From: Streptomyces sp. 840.1
Lineage (GTDB): Bacteria; Actinomycetota; Actinomycetes; Streptomycetales; Streptomycetaceae
Direction: 5' to 3'
NCBI RefSeq assembly: GCF_003751445.1
Contig: NZ_RJUU01000001.1
Span: 5,446,001-5,510,000, forward strand
Length of the DNA stretch: 64,000 nucleotides
The position numbers were made by a program, and so were the translations under genes. The notes below the pieces were generated by a model. It was not told the DNA's origin, searched no databases, and was given only the letters and a program-made list of their open reading frames with translations. Shown here one piece after another: positions 16,647-25,253 of this stretch (position 1 is its first letter; every line of letters begins with the position of its first letter).

Positions 16647-19600
16647 GCCCGGCCGCCGACCCGGCCCTGTTCACCGTCACGGTGGTGGTGCCGGCCTACA
16701 ACGCGAGCGCCACCCTCGGCCGGGCCCTGCGGTCCGCGCTGGCCCAGACGCACCGCACCATCGAAGTGATCGTCGTTGACGACGCCTCGACCGACGGCAC
16801 GCTCCAGGTCGCCCGGGAATTCGCGGCCGGCGACCGGCGCGTCCAGATCATCGAACGCCCGCAGAACAGCGGCGGCGTCGGCGCCCCGCGCAACAACGGC
16901 ATCATGGCCGCCACCGGCCAGTACGTGATGTTCCTCGACGCCGACGACGAACTGCCGCACAAGGCCTGCGAGACCCTGCTGGCCTCGGCGACCGCAACCG
17001 GCGCCGACATCACCGCGGGCCGCGCCCTGCGCGTCAACCTGTCCAAGGACGAGATCACCGTCTGGCAGCCGCAGCTGTACGGCACCGACCGCACCGTCGA
17101 GGGCGGGCTGCGCGCGATGCCGGAGCTCTTCGAGGACCCGATCGCCGCCGCCAAGCTCTACCGCCTGGACTTCCTGCTCGACCACGGCATCCGCTTCCCC
17201 GAAGAGCTCTTCTTCGAGGACACGTACTTCTCGACCGTCGCCTGGTACTCCGCGCGCTCCGTCACCCTCCTCGCCGCCCCGGTCTACCGGTGGATCTGGG
17301 AGCGGGAGACCGACACCCCCTCCATCACCAACCGGCGCGGCGAGCTGCGCAGCATCCGGGACCGGGTCCTGGTGCACCAGTACGCGGACGCCTTCCTGGT
17401 CCACAACGGGGCCCAGGACCTCCTGGCCCACAAGGCCGCCAAGTTCCTCTCCCACGACCTGCGCCTGTACACCCCTGAACTGCGCGCGGGCGACGAGGAG
17501 TTCCGCACGGGCTTCGCCGGCTGCGTCGCCCCGTACCTGCGCGCCCTGCCGCCCGACGTCTACGACCTGTGCGGCCCGCTGGAGCGCGTACGCGCCTTCA
17601 GCCTGCTGCACGGGCGCGTCGACATCGCGCTCACGGTCTCCGACTACACGCAGCGGCGCAGCGTGCTCAGCTCCGACCTGGTACGCCGGGACGACAAGGT
17701 CTACTGGTCCGCGGCGCTGCTGGGCCGGCCGCACGCCGAACAGTTCCTGGACGTGACCGACCTCGACCTGACCGGCAACAGCCTCTCCGACTCCAGGCTC
17801 TTCAACCAGGCCACCCTGGTCGAGATCCGTGACGGCATCCTCCATGTCACCGGCTCCATCCGGAACCAGTTCGGACGCGTGGGACCGAAGGACAAGATCG
17901 AACTCACCGCCGTGCTCCGCCGCCGCAGCACCAAGGCGGACCACACCTTCGACGTCACCGGCGTGGACGTCGACGAGGAGTTCATCCGCTACCACACCAT
18001 GGTGGATCTGGACGCCACCCTCGGCTCTTCCGGCCGCGCGGGCAACTGGAACCTCTTCGTGCAGATACGGAACGGCGGGGAGCGGGCGACCACCACCGTC
18101 TGCGTGACCGGACTCGACATCGCACGGGAGCGCTACCGGAGCGCGGACGACACGTACGAGATCTACGAGACGGTCAGCGGCAACCTCGCGCTCCGCCCGG
18201 AGACCGCCGAGCAGCGCACCGCCGACAACCCGCGCGGCACGCCCTGGCTGTGGTGGGAGGGCAGAGCGGCCGCGGAGGCCCCGGCCCCGTCGCAGGAGTA
18301 CGCGGCCGCACTCGTCGTGCACTGCCACAACGACGAGTACAACCTGTACGAGTTCCTCAGCTCGCTCCTGGCTCAGCGCGAGTTCGCCACGACACAGGTG
18401 GTCCTCGTCGACGACGGCTCCACCGATGCCACGTCCGCGCAGCTCGCCCAGTTCGCCTCGTTCCACGCCAACGTCGAGGTCGTCCAGCAGATCCGGCTCG
18501 GCGCCCGCTCCAGCTTCGACAACGGGCTCGGTCACGTACGGGCGCCCTACGTGGCGTTCGCCCGCGCGCAGGACATTCTGGGCGAGAACTGCATGGGCCG
18601 CCTCGTCGCGGCCGCCCGCCGGGCCAACGCCGACGTCGTCGTCGGCGACCAGGACAACTTCCCCGGGCCCCGCACCGGCGGCGTCGAGCCCTACCGGCGC
18701 TACTTCGAGACCGGGGCGCCCCGCGTCGGCCGGCTCGACGACGCCCCGTACCTGATCTTCGCCACCGGCCTCGGCGGCAAGCTGTTCACCACGTCGCTGC
18801 TGCGCCGGCACGGCCTGCGCAGCGGGCACGGCCCCGGGTTCGAGGACGCCTGGCTCGTGGTCCCGGCCCTGCTGCACGCGCGCCGCGTGACGATCGCGCC
18901 CACGGCCACGACCTTCGTACGCGATCCGGAACGCCGCGACTCGCTGTTCGACCTGACGTGGAACGACCCGGTCAAGACCCAGGAACTGATCCGGCTCTGC
19001 CGCCACCTCGTCCGGCTGACCGAGCGGCTGAACGAACGCTCCGCCCGGCTGGCCCTGCGGTTCGTCGTCCGGTCCATGCAGCCCCACCTGCGCAACATCC
19101 ACCGCATCATGAGCCGCGCGGAGATCGCCGGGATCTTCCCCTCGCTGCACGAGATCTACCGGCGGATACCCGACGACCTGATCCTCCAGTACGCGAGCGT
19201 GCCCATGTCGCGCCTCCAGCACCACGCCGTGCGGACCGGCAACTACGAACTGTTCTGCGACCCGTACGCCAAACCCGGCTACCTGCCGCAGCTCCTCATC
19301 GACGACACCGGCGTGCACCGGCGTCTGGAGGCGGACCGCACCGGGACACAGCTCCTGCGGGTCGACAAGCAGAAGGCCGTCCTGGAGACCTTCGTCGCCG
19401 ACGGCGAGCACCTCCGGTTCGAGGGACTGCTGGTCCTGGCCGGCGTCGACATCTCCCAGCTGTTCCGCAACCGTCTCGAACTGGTCCTGAGCGGCGGCGG
19501 CCGGGAGGCCGCGCTCCAGATCGAACAGGTCTACCGGCGCGACCGCTGGCGCTCGCGCAAGGAGCAGGACTGGTACGCCGGCTGGCGCGCCACCGCCGGC

Positions 19601-21103
19601 CCAGGCGACCTCGACGGGATCTCGAACCGGGACCTGAAGCTGTCGGTACGGGTCCACGACGGCGAACGCAGCCACGACATCCCCGTCGAGGCGCGCCAGA
19701 TGCTGCACCGCTTCAAGGGCGTGAACCGCTCGGGCCGCGCCCGGGTGCGCCTGACGATCGCCGAGAACGAGAGCGTCACCCTGCGCCGGATCAGCGGACG
19801 GCTGCGCAGGGCCCGGTACGCGGTCGGGCGGCTGTGCGAAGAGGTGCGGAGCTCGACTCCGGGCAGCTCCGGCTGGCGGACCCGGCTGCTGTACTGGCTG
19901 ATGTATCCGAAGCTGCACGGCAAGGACATCTGGATCATCGGCGAGCGCGAGGACACCGCGCAGGACAACTCGTACCACCTGTTCAAGTGGATCAGGGAGA
20001 ACGAGCCGAAGCGCAAGGTGTACTACGCCATCAACGGCGACTCCCCGGACCGTCAGAAGATCGACCACCTGGGCCGGGTCATCGACCGGCTCTCCTGGAA
20101 GTACCGCGCCTACCTGCTGCACGCTACCCGGCTCATCAACGCCTACGACCTGGAGGCGTACCTCGGCTTCCCCGGCCTGTCCAAGCGGGCGTTCCTGCGC
20201 GGATACGGCGACCTGTTGCGCTACAAGCGGGTGTTCCTGCAGCACGGTGTCGTCTACAACGACGTCGTGGGCTCCATCCACGCACAGGTCACCAACGTCG
20301 ACATGGTGCTCACGACGGGCCGCAGCGAGCGGGCCTACTACGCGGAGCACTGCGGCTACGGGTACGACCGCGTGGCGGCCACGGGACTGCCGCGCTACGA
20401 CGCGCTCGAGCCCGTCGCCGGACCGCGCAAGATCCTGGTCATGCCGACCTGGCGGCGCGACATCGTGGCGCCCTCGTACAACAAGGCGGCCAAGCCCGAG
20501 ATCCCGTTCGCGGCCTCGGAGTACTACCGGTTCTTCTCCGCGCTGCTGCGGGACGAGCGGCTGCTGAAGGCGCTCCAGTACTACGGCGTGCAGCTGGAGT
20601 TCATGCCGCACTACGAGATCAGGCCGTACCTGAAGCACTTCCGGATCGACCACCCGTCGATCACGGTCTCCTCGACCGGCCGGGACGTGCAGCTGGCCAT
20701 GCGGGAGTGCTCGATGCTGGTCACCGACTACTCGTCGGTCTTCTTCGACGTCGCGTACATGGGCAAGCCGATCGTCTACACGAACTTCGACGACGAGGCG
20801 TTCTACAGCAAGCACTACAAGCGCGGCTACTTCGACCTCGCGCGCGACGGCTTCGGCCCGGCCTGCGGCCGGGTCGACCAGGCGGTGGACGAGATCATCG
20901 CCTCCATCACCCGTGGCTTCGAGGTCGAGCCCGAATACCGGCGCCGCGCGGCGGAGTTCTTCGTCCTGCGCGACACGAACAACTGCGAGCGGGCCTTCGA
21001 CGTGATCGATTCGATGGACGCGACGGCGGGCGGGGACCCCGGCCGGATGTCGGGCCCGCTGATCATGGGGCGGCCCGAGGAGCAGTCCCGTGAGCGGGTG
21101 TGA
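16643..21103 (+). CDS. Multidomain polymerase: GT2, second GT2-like, TagF-type glycerophosphotransferase
   Basis: 1486 residues. Residues about 10-230 are a family-2 glycosyltransferase (VVVPAYNAS, VVDDASTDGT, FLDADDEL). About 550-760 is a second GT2-like fold (VVLVDDGSTDAT) whose DxD position reads ARAQD, so it may be inactive or divergent. About 1080-1470 is a CDP-glycerol glycerophosphotransferase (TagB/TagF) domain with FLQHGVVYND (His about 1201), MPTWRRD and VTDYSSVFFD. It would build a phosphodiester-linked glycan, alternating sugar and polyol phosphate, on a lipid carrier at the cytoplasmic membrane face. Coupled by a four-base overlap to the CDP-alcohol phosphotransferase. The fusion is longer than typical TagF (about 750). 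Confidence 0.85.
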   Translation: MSPAADPALFTVTVVVPAYNASATLGRALRSALAQTHRTIEVIVVDDASTDGTLQVAREFAAGDRRVQIIERPQNSGGVGAPRNNGIMAATGQYVMFLDADDELPHKACETLLASATATGADITAGRALRVNLSKDEITVWQPQLYGTDRTVEGGLRAMPELFEDPIAAAKLYRLDFLLDHGIRFPEELFFEDTYFSTVAWYSARSVTLLAAPVYRWIWERETDTPSITNRRGELRSIRDRVLVHQYADAFLVHNGAQDLLAHKAAKFLSHDLRLYTPELRAGDEEFRTGFAGCVAPYLRALPPDVYDLCGPLERVRAFSLLHGRVDIALTVSDYTQRRSVLSSDLVRRDDKVYWSAALLGRPHAEQFLDVTDLDLTGNSLSDSRLFNQATLVEIRDGILHVTGSIRNQFGRVGPKDKIELTAVLRRRSTKADHTFDVTGVDVDEEFIRYHTMVDLDATLGSSGRAGNWNLFVQIRNGGERATTTVCVTGLDIARERYRSADDTYEIYETVSGNLALRPETAEQRTADNPRGTPWLWWEGRAAAEAPAPSQEYAAALVVHCHNDEYNLYEFLSSLLAQREFATTQVVLVDDGSTDATSAQLAQFASFHANVEVVQQIRLGARSSFDNGLGHVRAPYVAFARAQDILGENCMGRLVAAARRANADVVVGDQDNFPGPRTGGVEPYRRYFETGAPRVGRLDDAPYLIFATGLGGKLFTTSLLRRHGLRSGHGPGFEDAWLVVPALLHARRVTIAPTATTFVRDPERRDSLFDLTWNDPVKTQELIRLCRHLVRLTERLNERSARLALRFVVRSMQPHLRNIHRIMSRAEIAGIFPSLHEIYRRIPDDLILQYASVPMSRLQHHAVRTGNYELFCDPYAKPGYLPQLLIDDTGVHRRLEADRTGTQLLRVDKQKAVLETFVADGEHLRFEGLLVLAGVDISQLFRNRLELVLSGGGREAALQIEQVYRRDRWRSRKEQDWYAGWRATAGPGDLDGISNRDLKLSVRVHDGERSHDIPVEARQMLHRFKGVNRSGRARVRLTIAENESVTLRRISGRLRRARYAVGRLCEEVRSSTPGSSGWRTRLLYWLMYPKLHGKDIWIIGEREDTAQDNSYHLFKWIRENEPKRKVYYAINGDSPDRQKIDHLGRVIDRLSWKYRAYLLHATRLINAYDLEAYLGFPGLSKRAFLRGYGDLLRYKRVFLQHGVVYNDVVGSIHAQVTNVDMVLTTGRSERAYYAEHCGYGYDRVAATGLPRYDALEPVAGPRKILVMPTWRRDIVAPSYNKAAKPEIPFAASEYYRFFSALLRDERLLKALQYYGVQLEFMPHYEIRPYLKHFRIDHPSITVSSTGRDVQLAMRECSMLVTDYSSVFFDVAYMGKPIVYTNFDDEAFYSKHYKRGYFDLARDGFGPACGRVDQAVDEIIASITRGFEVEPEYRRRAAEFFVLRDTNNCERAFDVIDSMDATAGGDPGRMSGPLIMGRPEEQSRERV

Positions 21104-21174
21104 AGGTGCCCGGCAACCGGCAGGGTCCCGGGCGTGGGGCCCCGGAGCGTGTCCGAGATGAGTGAGGTGTCGCT

Positions 21175-21870
21175 GTGACCGACTGGTATCCCCTGGTCCG
21201 GGCCGGGGTGACACATCCCCTGGTGCCGCAGGTCGGCGGCACGCTGGACCTCTTCGCGGCCGTCGACCCGGCCGCGCCGGTCGTTCCCGGCCAGGAGATC
21301 GAACTGGGCCTGTCGCTGACCCCGGTCGGCGGCGCCTACCGCACCTACGGCTACCTGCTCGACGACCTGCTCGGCGACGTCGCGACGATGCCGCGCCACC
21401 CCGGCCTGAGCCACCTGGCCAACGGGCGCTTCGCCACCTACGCGAGCGGCGTCGAACCCCGGGTGGTGAGCTGCTTCGTGCGGGTGAACGACGAGGCTCC
21501 GGAGGGTGCGGTCCTGCTGCCCCGGGTGACCATCGGTCTGATGCTGGACCAGGGGGACAAGCTGGTCTCGTCGGCCATCGTCTCCGACGCCGGGTTCCGG
21601 GTCCGCCGGCAGCCCGTCGCCGCGCAGAGCATGGTGATGCGGCAGGGCGGCCGCGCCGTCCTGCCGGCCGGTCACAGCCCGGCCGAGGGCACGCGGTTCG
21701 TGGGCGTGGGCATCGCCGGGCACGGCGTCCTCACGTGCCGGCCCGACGGAAGCGTGGTCTACGAGGCCGACCCCGGGTACTGGGGGTACGACCGGTTCGA
21801 GCTGTGCTACGAGGACGCCCGGGGGCAACGCACCTGGTCCGAGGTGATGGTGAGCATCGGCGACTTCTGA
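21175..21870 (+). CDS. Hypothetical protein with C-terminal Ig-like strand motif
   Basis: 231 residues, GTG 21175 with TGAGG seven bases upstream. No signal peptide or membrane segment. The last 50 residues (LTCRPDGSVVYEADPGYWGYDRFELCYED) follow the cadherin/Ig-like pattern YxPxxGxxGxDxFxYxxxD found in tandem surface-adhesin repeats, here as one copy in an apparently cytosolic protein. It is 71 bases after the polymerase, same strand, and probably in that operon. Function unknown; a scaffold or modulator of polymer assembly is a guess. Confidence 0.5.
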   Translation: MTDWYPLVRAGVTHPLVPQVGGTLDLFAAVDPAAPVVPGQEIELGLSLTPVGGAYRTYGYLLDDLLGDVATMPRHPGLSHLANGRFATYASGVEPRVVSCFVRVNDEAPEGAVLLPRVTIGLMLDQGDKLVSSAIVSDAGFRVRRQPVAAQSMVMRQGGRAVLPAGHSPAEGTRFVGVGIAGHGVLTCRPDGSVVYEADPGYWGYDRFELCYEDARGQRTWSEVMVSIGDF

Positions 21871-21922
21871 TTCTCGCCGAAGGCGGGTACGGCCGGAGAA
21901 TGCGGTGCGCATTCCGTGGCCG

Positions 21923-23611
21923 TCACCCGTCCAGAGTGACGCTTCCGGCAGCGGCCGAGAATAGCGATCCGCCGGTGCTCAGCGAGACATAGACCTCGTA
22001 GACGCCCGGCGCCGCACGCTGGAGATCAACTCCGTTGTAACCGGAAGTGGCGAAGTACGCGAAATCGTAGTTTCCGTAGTCGCCCTTCCGTATCTGCTTA
22101 CGGATGGCCCCGGTCTTCTTCGACATTCCGAGCCGGAAGGAATGGGTGGAGGCGGCTCCCTGGAGTACCAGGTAGTACTGCCCGTGTCCCCGGTCGCCGG
22201 CTTCGACGCCGTGGACGAAGAAGACCCCCTCCACATGCAGAGTCCGCTCCCTCAGCCAGGTCGACTCCAGAGAGAACGCCGTCTCTGCGGAGAAGTGACC
22301 GACAATGGGGCGGCGGATGAGCCGCACGCTCTTTCCGTCCCCGATGAGCGCCGCCTCGTTGCCGCCCACGGGACGCCGGATATCGAAGGGCCGGCGAGCC
22401 ACCAGCGGAGTGCGCCGGTCTATTCCCTCCGCCGGGCTCGTGACGCGGACCGAGAGATCGTACGAGCCGACCGGTATCCCCTTCATGGAGATACCCGAAG
22501 GGCTTTCGGGCTCGAACCCACCGTTGGGATAGTCGCAGGAGTACCGGTCGAAGTACTGGCTGTAGAGATACTTCGCGTCGGTGGTGGCAAGAGGGAATTC
22601 GAACTTCCGGCTCCCGCTCTCCATGACGAGAGTCTTGGTCGTCGTCGCCGGGGCGTAGGGAGAATCCCCGGGGATGAACGCGTCACCGGACAGCAGGATG
22701 TTCGCCCCTCGGATGTCCTGCTTCCTCACGACCGCCGTCAAGGTGTCGGTGGCCCGCAGCCCGTGCAGAAAGGCTTGCCGATCAGCCTCGTTGACCTGCT
22801 GTTTTCCGTTCTCCACGAACCCCAGGCGCGGATCGGCGCCCTCCGTGAGCGCCGACAGGACACCGGCGATGAGCGGCATGTTGTAGCCGGACACCTCGCC
22901 GTGCTGACGGACCATGGGCGAGTCGGTGCGAATGAAGTTGAAGTTCTCGCAGGCCCAGAAGAGCTGCAGGTGCGGACTGATCTCGGTCTCGTACTGCTCG
23001 TCGGCTTCGGACGAGAACAGGTAGATGTTGTGCCCCTGCCCGCCACGGGCCTTCAGCATGCCGGGAATCGCGTCGTCCAGCATGGCGACGTCCTGCGAGG
23101 CCATCGCTTCCCCCAGCATGTACTGGCCGGTCGCCGGACGGTCGTGCACATAACTGCCGATCAGGAACTGCGGCACCACCGTGACGATATTCCGGTATCC
23201 GTAACGCAGCCCGTAATAGAGAGCCGCACTGCCGCCCTTCGAAACGCCGAGGAGGCTCACCTGATGACGGCCGAGCCCGAGCCCCGCGAGTGTGCGCTCG
23301 ATGAGGCCGGCCACCGAGGTCTCGATACTGAAGTCCATCGACCGGCACATGTAGTAGCTGTAATGGCTGTCGAAATCGTCACGTATCCACAGAATGTTGG
23401 CGCGCAGATCCATCAGCGACTTGCCGGTGAAGTGGTAGCCATTGGGTGCGCCGAGCCCGGAGAACACCACGATCAGATGCCGGGCGTCCCCCGCTGCCGC
23501 GCGAAATCGGTACTCGACGGGGAAAGGGCCCGTGGTGTCCGTCTCGGTGACCACGCTCCGCCGGTCGGTGGCCGCGCGGTTCGGTACGAGAGGAGGAAGC
23601 GCTGTGGTCAT
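21923..23611 (-). CDS. Alpha/beta-hydrolase, XcbB/CpsF or Asp2-like capsule protein
   Basis: 562 residues from ATG 23611 (a GTG at 23647 would add 12; neither has a good SD). The first half is a serine-hydrolase fold: LIVVFSGLGAPNGY, an acidic ILWIRDDFDSHY and nucleophile elbow GVSKGGSAALYYG with Ser124, then PQFLIGSY. This matches capsule proteins of XcbB/CpsF type and accessory-Sec Asp2. The second half is beta-rich and unassigned. It may esterify or de-esterify the polymer. Codon use is unlike its neighbours: CTA, ATA, TAT and AAT codons occur repeatedly, suggesting a later acquisition. Convergent with the glycopolymer operon and divergent from the glycosidase gene. Confidence 0.6.
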   Translation of the reverse strand: MTTALPPLVPNRAATDRRSVVTETDTTGPFPVEYRFRAAAGDARHLIVVFSGLGAPNGYHFTGKSLMDLRANILWIRDDFDSHYSYYMCRSMDFSIETSVAGLIERTLAGLGLGRHQVSLLGVSKGGSAALYYGLRYGYRNIVTVVPQFLIGSYVHDRPATGQYMLGEAMASQDVAMLDDAIPGMLKARGGQGHNIYLFSSEADEQYETEISPHLQLFWACENFNFIRTDSPMVRQHGEVSGYNMPLIAGVLSALTEGADPRLGFVENGKQQVNEADRQAFLHGLRATDTLTAVVRKQDIRGANILLSGDAFIPGDSPYAPATTTKTLVMESGSRKFEFPLATTDAKYLYSQYFDRYSCDYPNGGFEPESPSGISMKGIPVGSYDLSVRVTSPAEGIDRRTPLVARRPFDIRRPVGGNEAALIGDGKSVRLIRRPIVGHFSAETAFSLESTWLRERTLHVEGVFFVHGVEAGDRGHGQYYLVLQGAASTHSFRLGMSKKTGAIRKQIRKGDYGNYDFAYFATSGYNGVDLQRAAPGVYEVYVSLSTGGSLFSAAAGSVTLDG

Positions 23612-23838
23612 CGGGTGCTCTGCCTGATCCTGTGTGATTCCGAACACGCCCCCCGGCGGAAGACATTCGAGTGTATCCGGCCACGAGTCCGCAGGTCGAC
23701 CCCGAATTCATGAAGGCGTTTCTCCACGCAGCGGCTGTGGTTGATAGCATCCGCGCCGTCATATGACGAATATCCGGGGTGAATCCCCCGAGCGGTGCCG
23801 GCGGTTCGTCCGGTGTCCGGGGGCAGGGGAGCGATGGC

Positions 23839-25140
23839 GTGAACAGATGGTGGCCGGTCCGCGGCCTTGCGGTGTCCATCGCCCTGCTGGTCACTTCGTG
23901 CACCACGCAGGCGGGCGCCGGCCCCGACGGTGCGGGCGCGCGCCCGCACAGCCCGCTGCCCGGCTCCTCGCGCCCTGCGGACCGGCTGCCGGTGGGTGTC
24001 TCCTTCGACCAGTCGGTGCGCAGGCTCGCGGACGGGGCCCCGGTACGCGTGAGCGTGCTGACCGTGGCTCAGGGAGCCGATGCCGACGTCGAAGCAGGGC
24101 ACGGGGGCGCCGTCGCGACGACCGCGACCGTCCGTGAACTCGCCCGGCGGGCCGGCGCCGCGGCAGCGGTCAACGGGACCTACTTCGACACCGACTCCCT
24201 CCTCTACAAGGGCGATCCGCTCGGGCTCTACGTGTCCCGCGGCGCCCTGCTGAGCGAGTCCGTGGGCGAGCGCACCACCCTGGTCCTGCCGGGCCCGGGG
24301 CTTCGCCCGTACATCACCGAGCTGCGTTCCTCCACGTCCGTCACCTCCTCCGACGGGGCGTCCGCGGTCGTGGACGGCACCGACCGGACCCCGGGCCGGA
24401 TCCTGGGCTGCGGGGGAGTGGGCGGCGACCGGCTCGCGAGCACCGGTGCGAAGACCGTCGCCCCGCTTCCCGGCCAGGTCTGCGTCGACCCCGACGAGAT
24501 CGTCGACTTCCCCGCGCAGTGGGGTGTGGCGACCCCCGCCGCGGGTCCCGGCAGCGTAGAGGTGCGGCTCGACGCGCGCTCCGTGGTCACCGGCGTGCAC
24601 AGCCCCTCGGGAGGCCGCGTGCCGGCTGCGGGGCGCACGCTCGTGGGGACCGGCTCCGGTGCGGCATGGCTGCGCCGGCACGCGACGCCCGGCCGTACCC
24701 TCACCGTGGCCTCGCGGCTGACCGACGCCGAGGGGCGGCAGGTGGACCTCTCCCACGCCTCGCTCCTCGGGGCGGGCCCCGCACTGGTCCGCTCCGGCCG
24801 CGCGTGGATCAACACCACGGCGAACGGGGTGTCGGCGGCGGCCGCACGGACCCGCTCCCCCCGCACCGTGGCCGGTATCCGCCCGGACGGCACCCTGCTC
24901 CTCGTCGTCCTCGACGGCCGCCGCCCCGGGGTCAGCGAGGGGGCGAGCCTCGCCGAGGCGGCCGCCGTCCTGCTCTCGCTGGGGGCCGAGGACGCGATGA
25001 ACCTCGACGGCGGCGGTTCGAGCACGATGGTGGTCCTGGACCGGGTCCGCAACAGCCCGACGGACCCGGGGAAGACGGCCGACACCCGCCAGCGCAAGGT
25101 CTCGAACGCCATCGTCGTCGTCCCGCGCCGAGATCGCTGA
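23839..25140 (+). CDS. Phosphodiester glycosidase (NAGPA domain) lipoprotein
   Basis: 433 residues. GTG 23839 has GGGGAG seven bases upstream and gives a clean lipoprotein signal (LLVTSC, lipid on Cys21). The NAGPA domain spans about 110-425: AAAVNGTYFDTDS, LLGAGPALVRSG, and the hallmark NLDGGGSSTMV near 388. The family removes GlcNAc (or related sugar) from phosphodiester-linked glycans, as the mammalian uncovering enzyme does; bacterial members are surface proteins. Lying next to a TagF-type polymer locus, trimming or turnover of a sugar-1-phosphate polymer is a reasonable inference. It ends at a shared terminator. Confidence 0.8.
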   Translation: MNRWWPVRGLAVSIALLVTSCTTQAGAGPDGAGARPHSPLPGSSRPADRLPVGVSFDQSVRRLADGAPVRVSVLTVAQGADADVEAGHGGAVATTATVRELARRAGAAAAVNGTYFDTDSLLYKGDPLGLYVSRGALLSESVGERTTLVLPGPGLRPYITELRSSTSVTSSDGASAVVDGTDRTPGRILGCGGVGGDRLASTGAKTVAPLPGQVCVDPDEIVDFPAQWGVATPAAGPGSVEVRLDARSVVTGVHSPSGGRVPAAGRTLVGTGSGAAWLRRHATPGRTLTVASRLTDAEGRQVDLSHASLLGAGPALVRSGRAWINTTANGVSAAAARTRSPRTVAGIRPDGTLLLVVLDGRRPGVSEGASLAEAAAVLLSLGAEDAMNLDGGGSSTMVVLDRVRNSPTDPGKTADTRQRKVSNAIVVVPRRDR

Positions 25141-25196
25141 ACACCCGGCCGCCCGCGCGGGAGCGAGCATCCGGAACACACGGACGCGCACACGCG

Positions 25197-25234
25197 GAAC
25201 GGGCCGCACCGGAATCACCCGGTGCGGCCCGTTC
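25197..25234. terminator. Bidirectional terminator
   Basis: Perfect 16-bp stem: gaacgggccgcaccgg (25197-25212) and its complement (25219-25234), six-base loop, between convergent genes. Confidence 0.9.
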
Positions 25235-25253
25235 GCGCGTGCGGCTGAGACGG

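Noticed and set aside
16613..21214. Very long open frame on the minus strand (1533 codons) across the polymerase gene
   Set aside because: It mirrors a clear coding frame with recognised GT2 and TagF motifs; the reverse translation is Arg/Val/Asp/Gly-rich without family motifs, as expected for antisense frames in GC-rich DNA.
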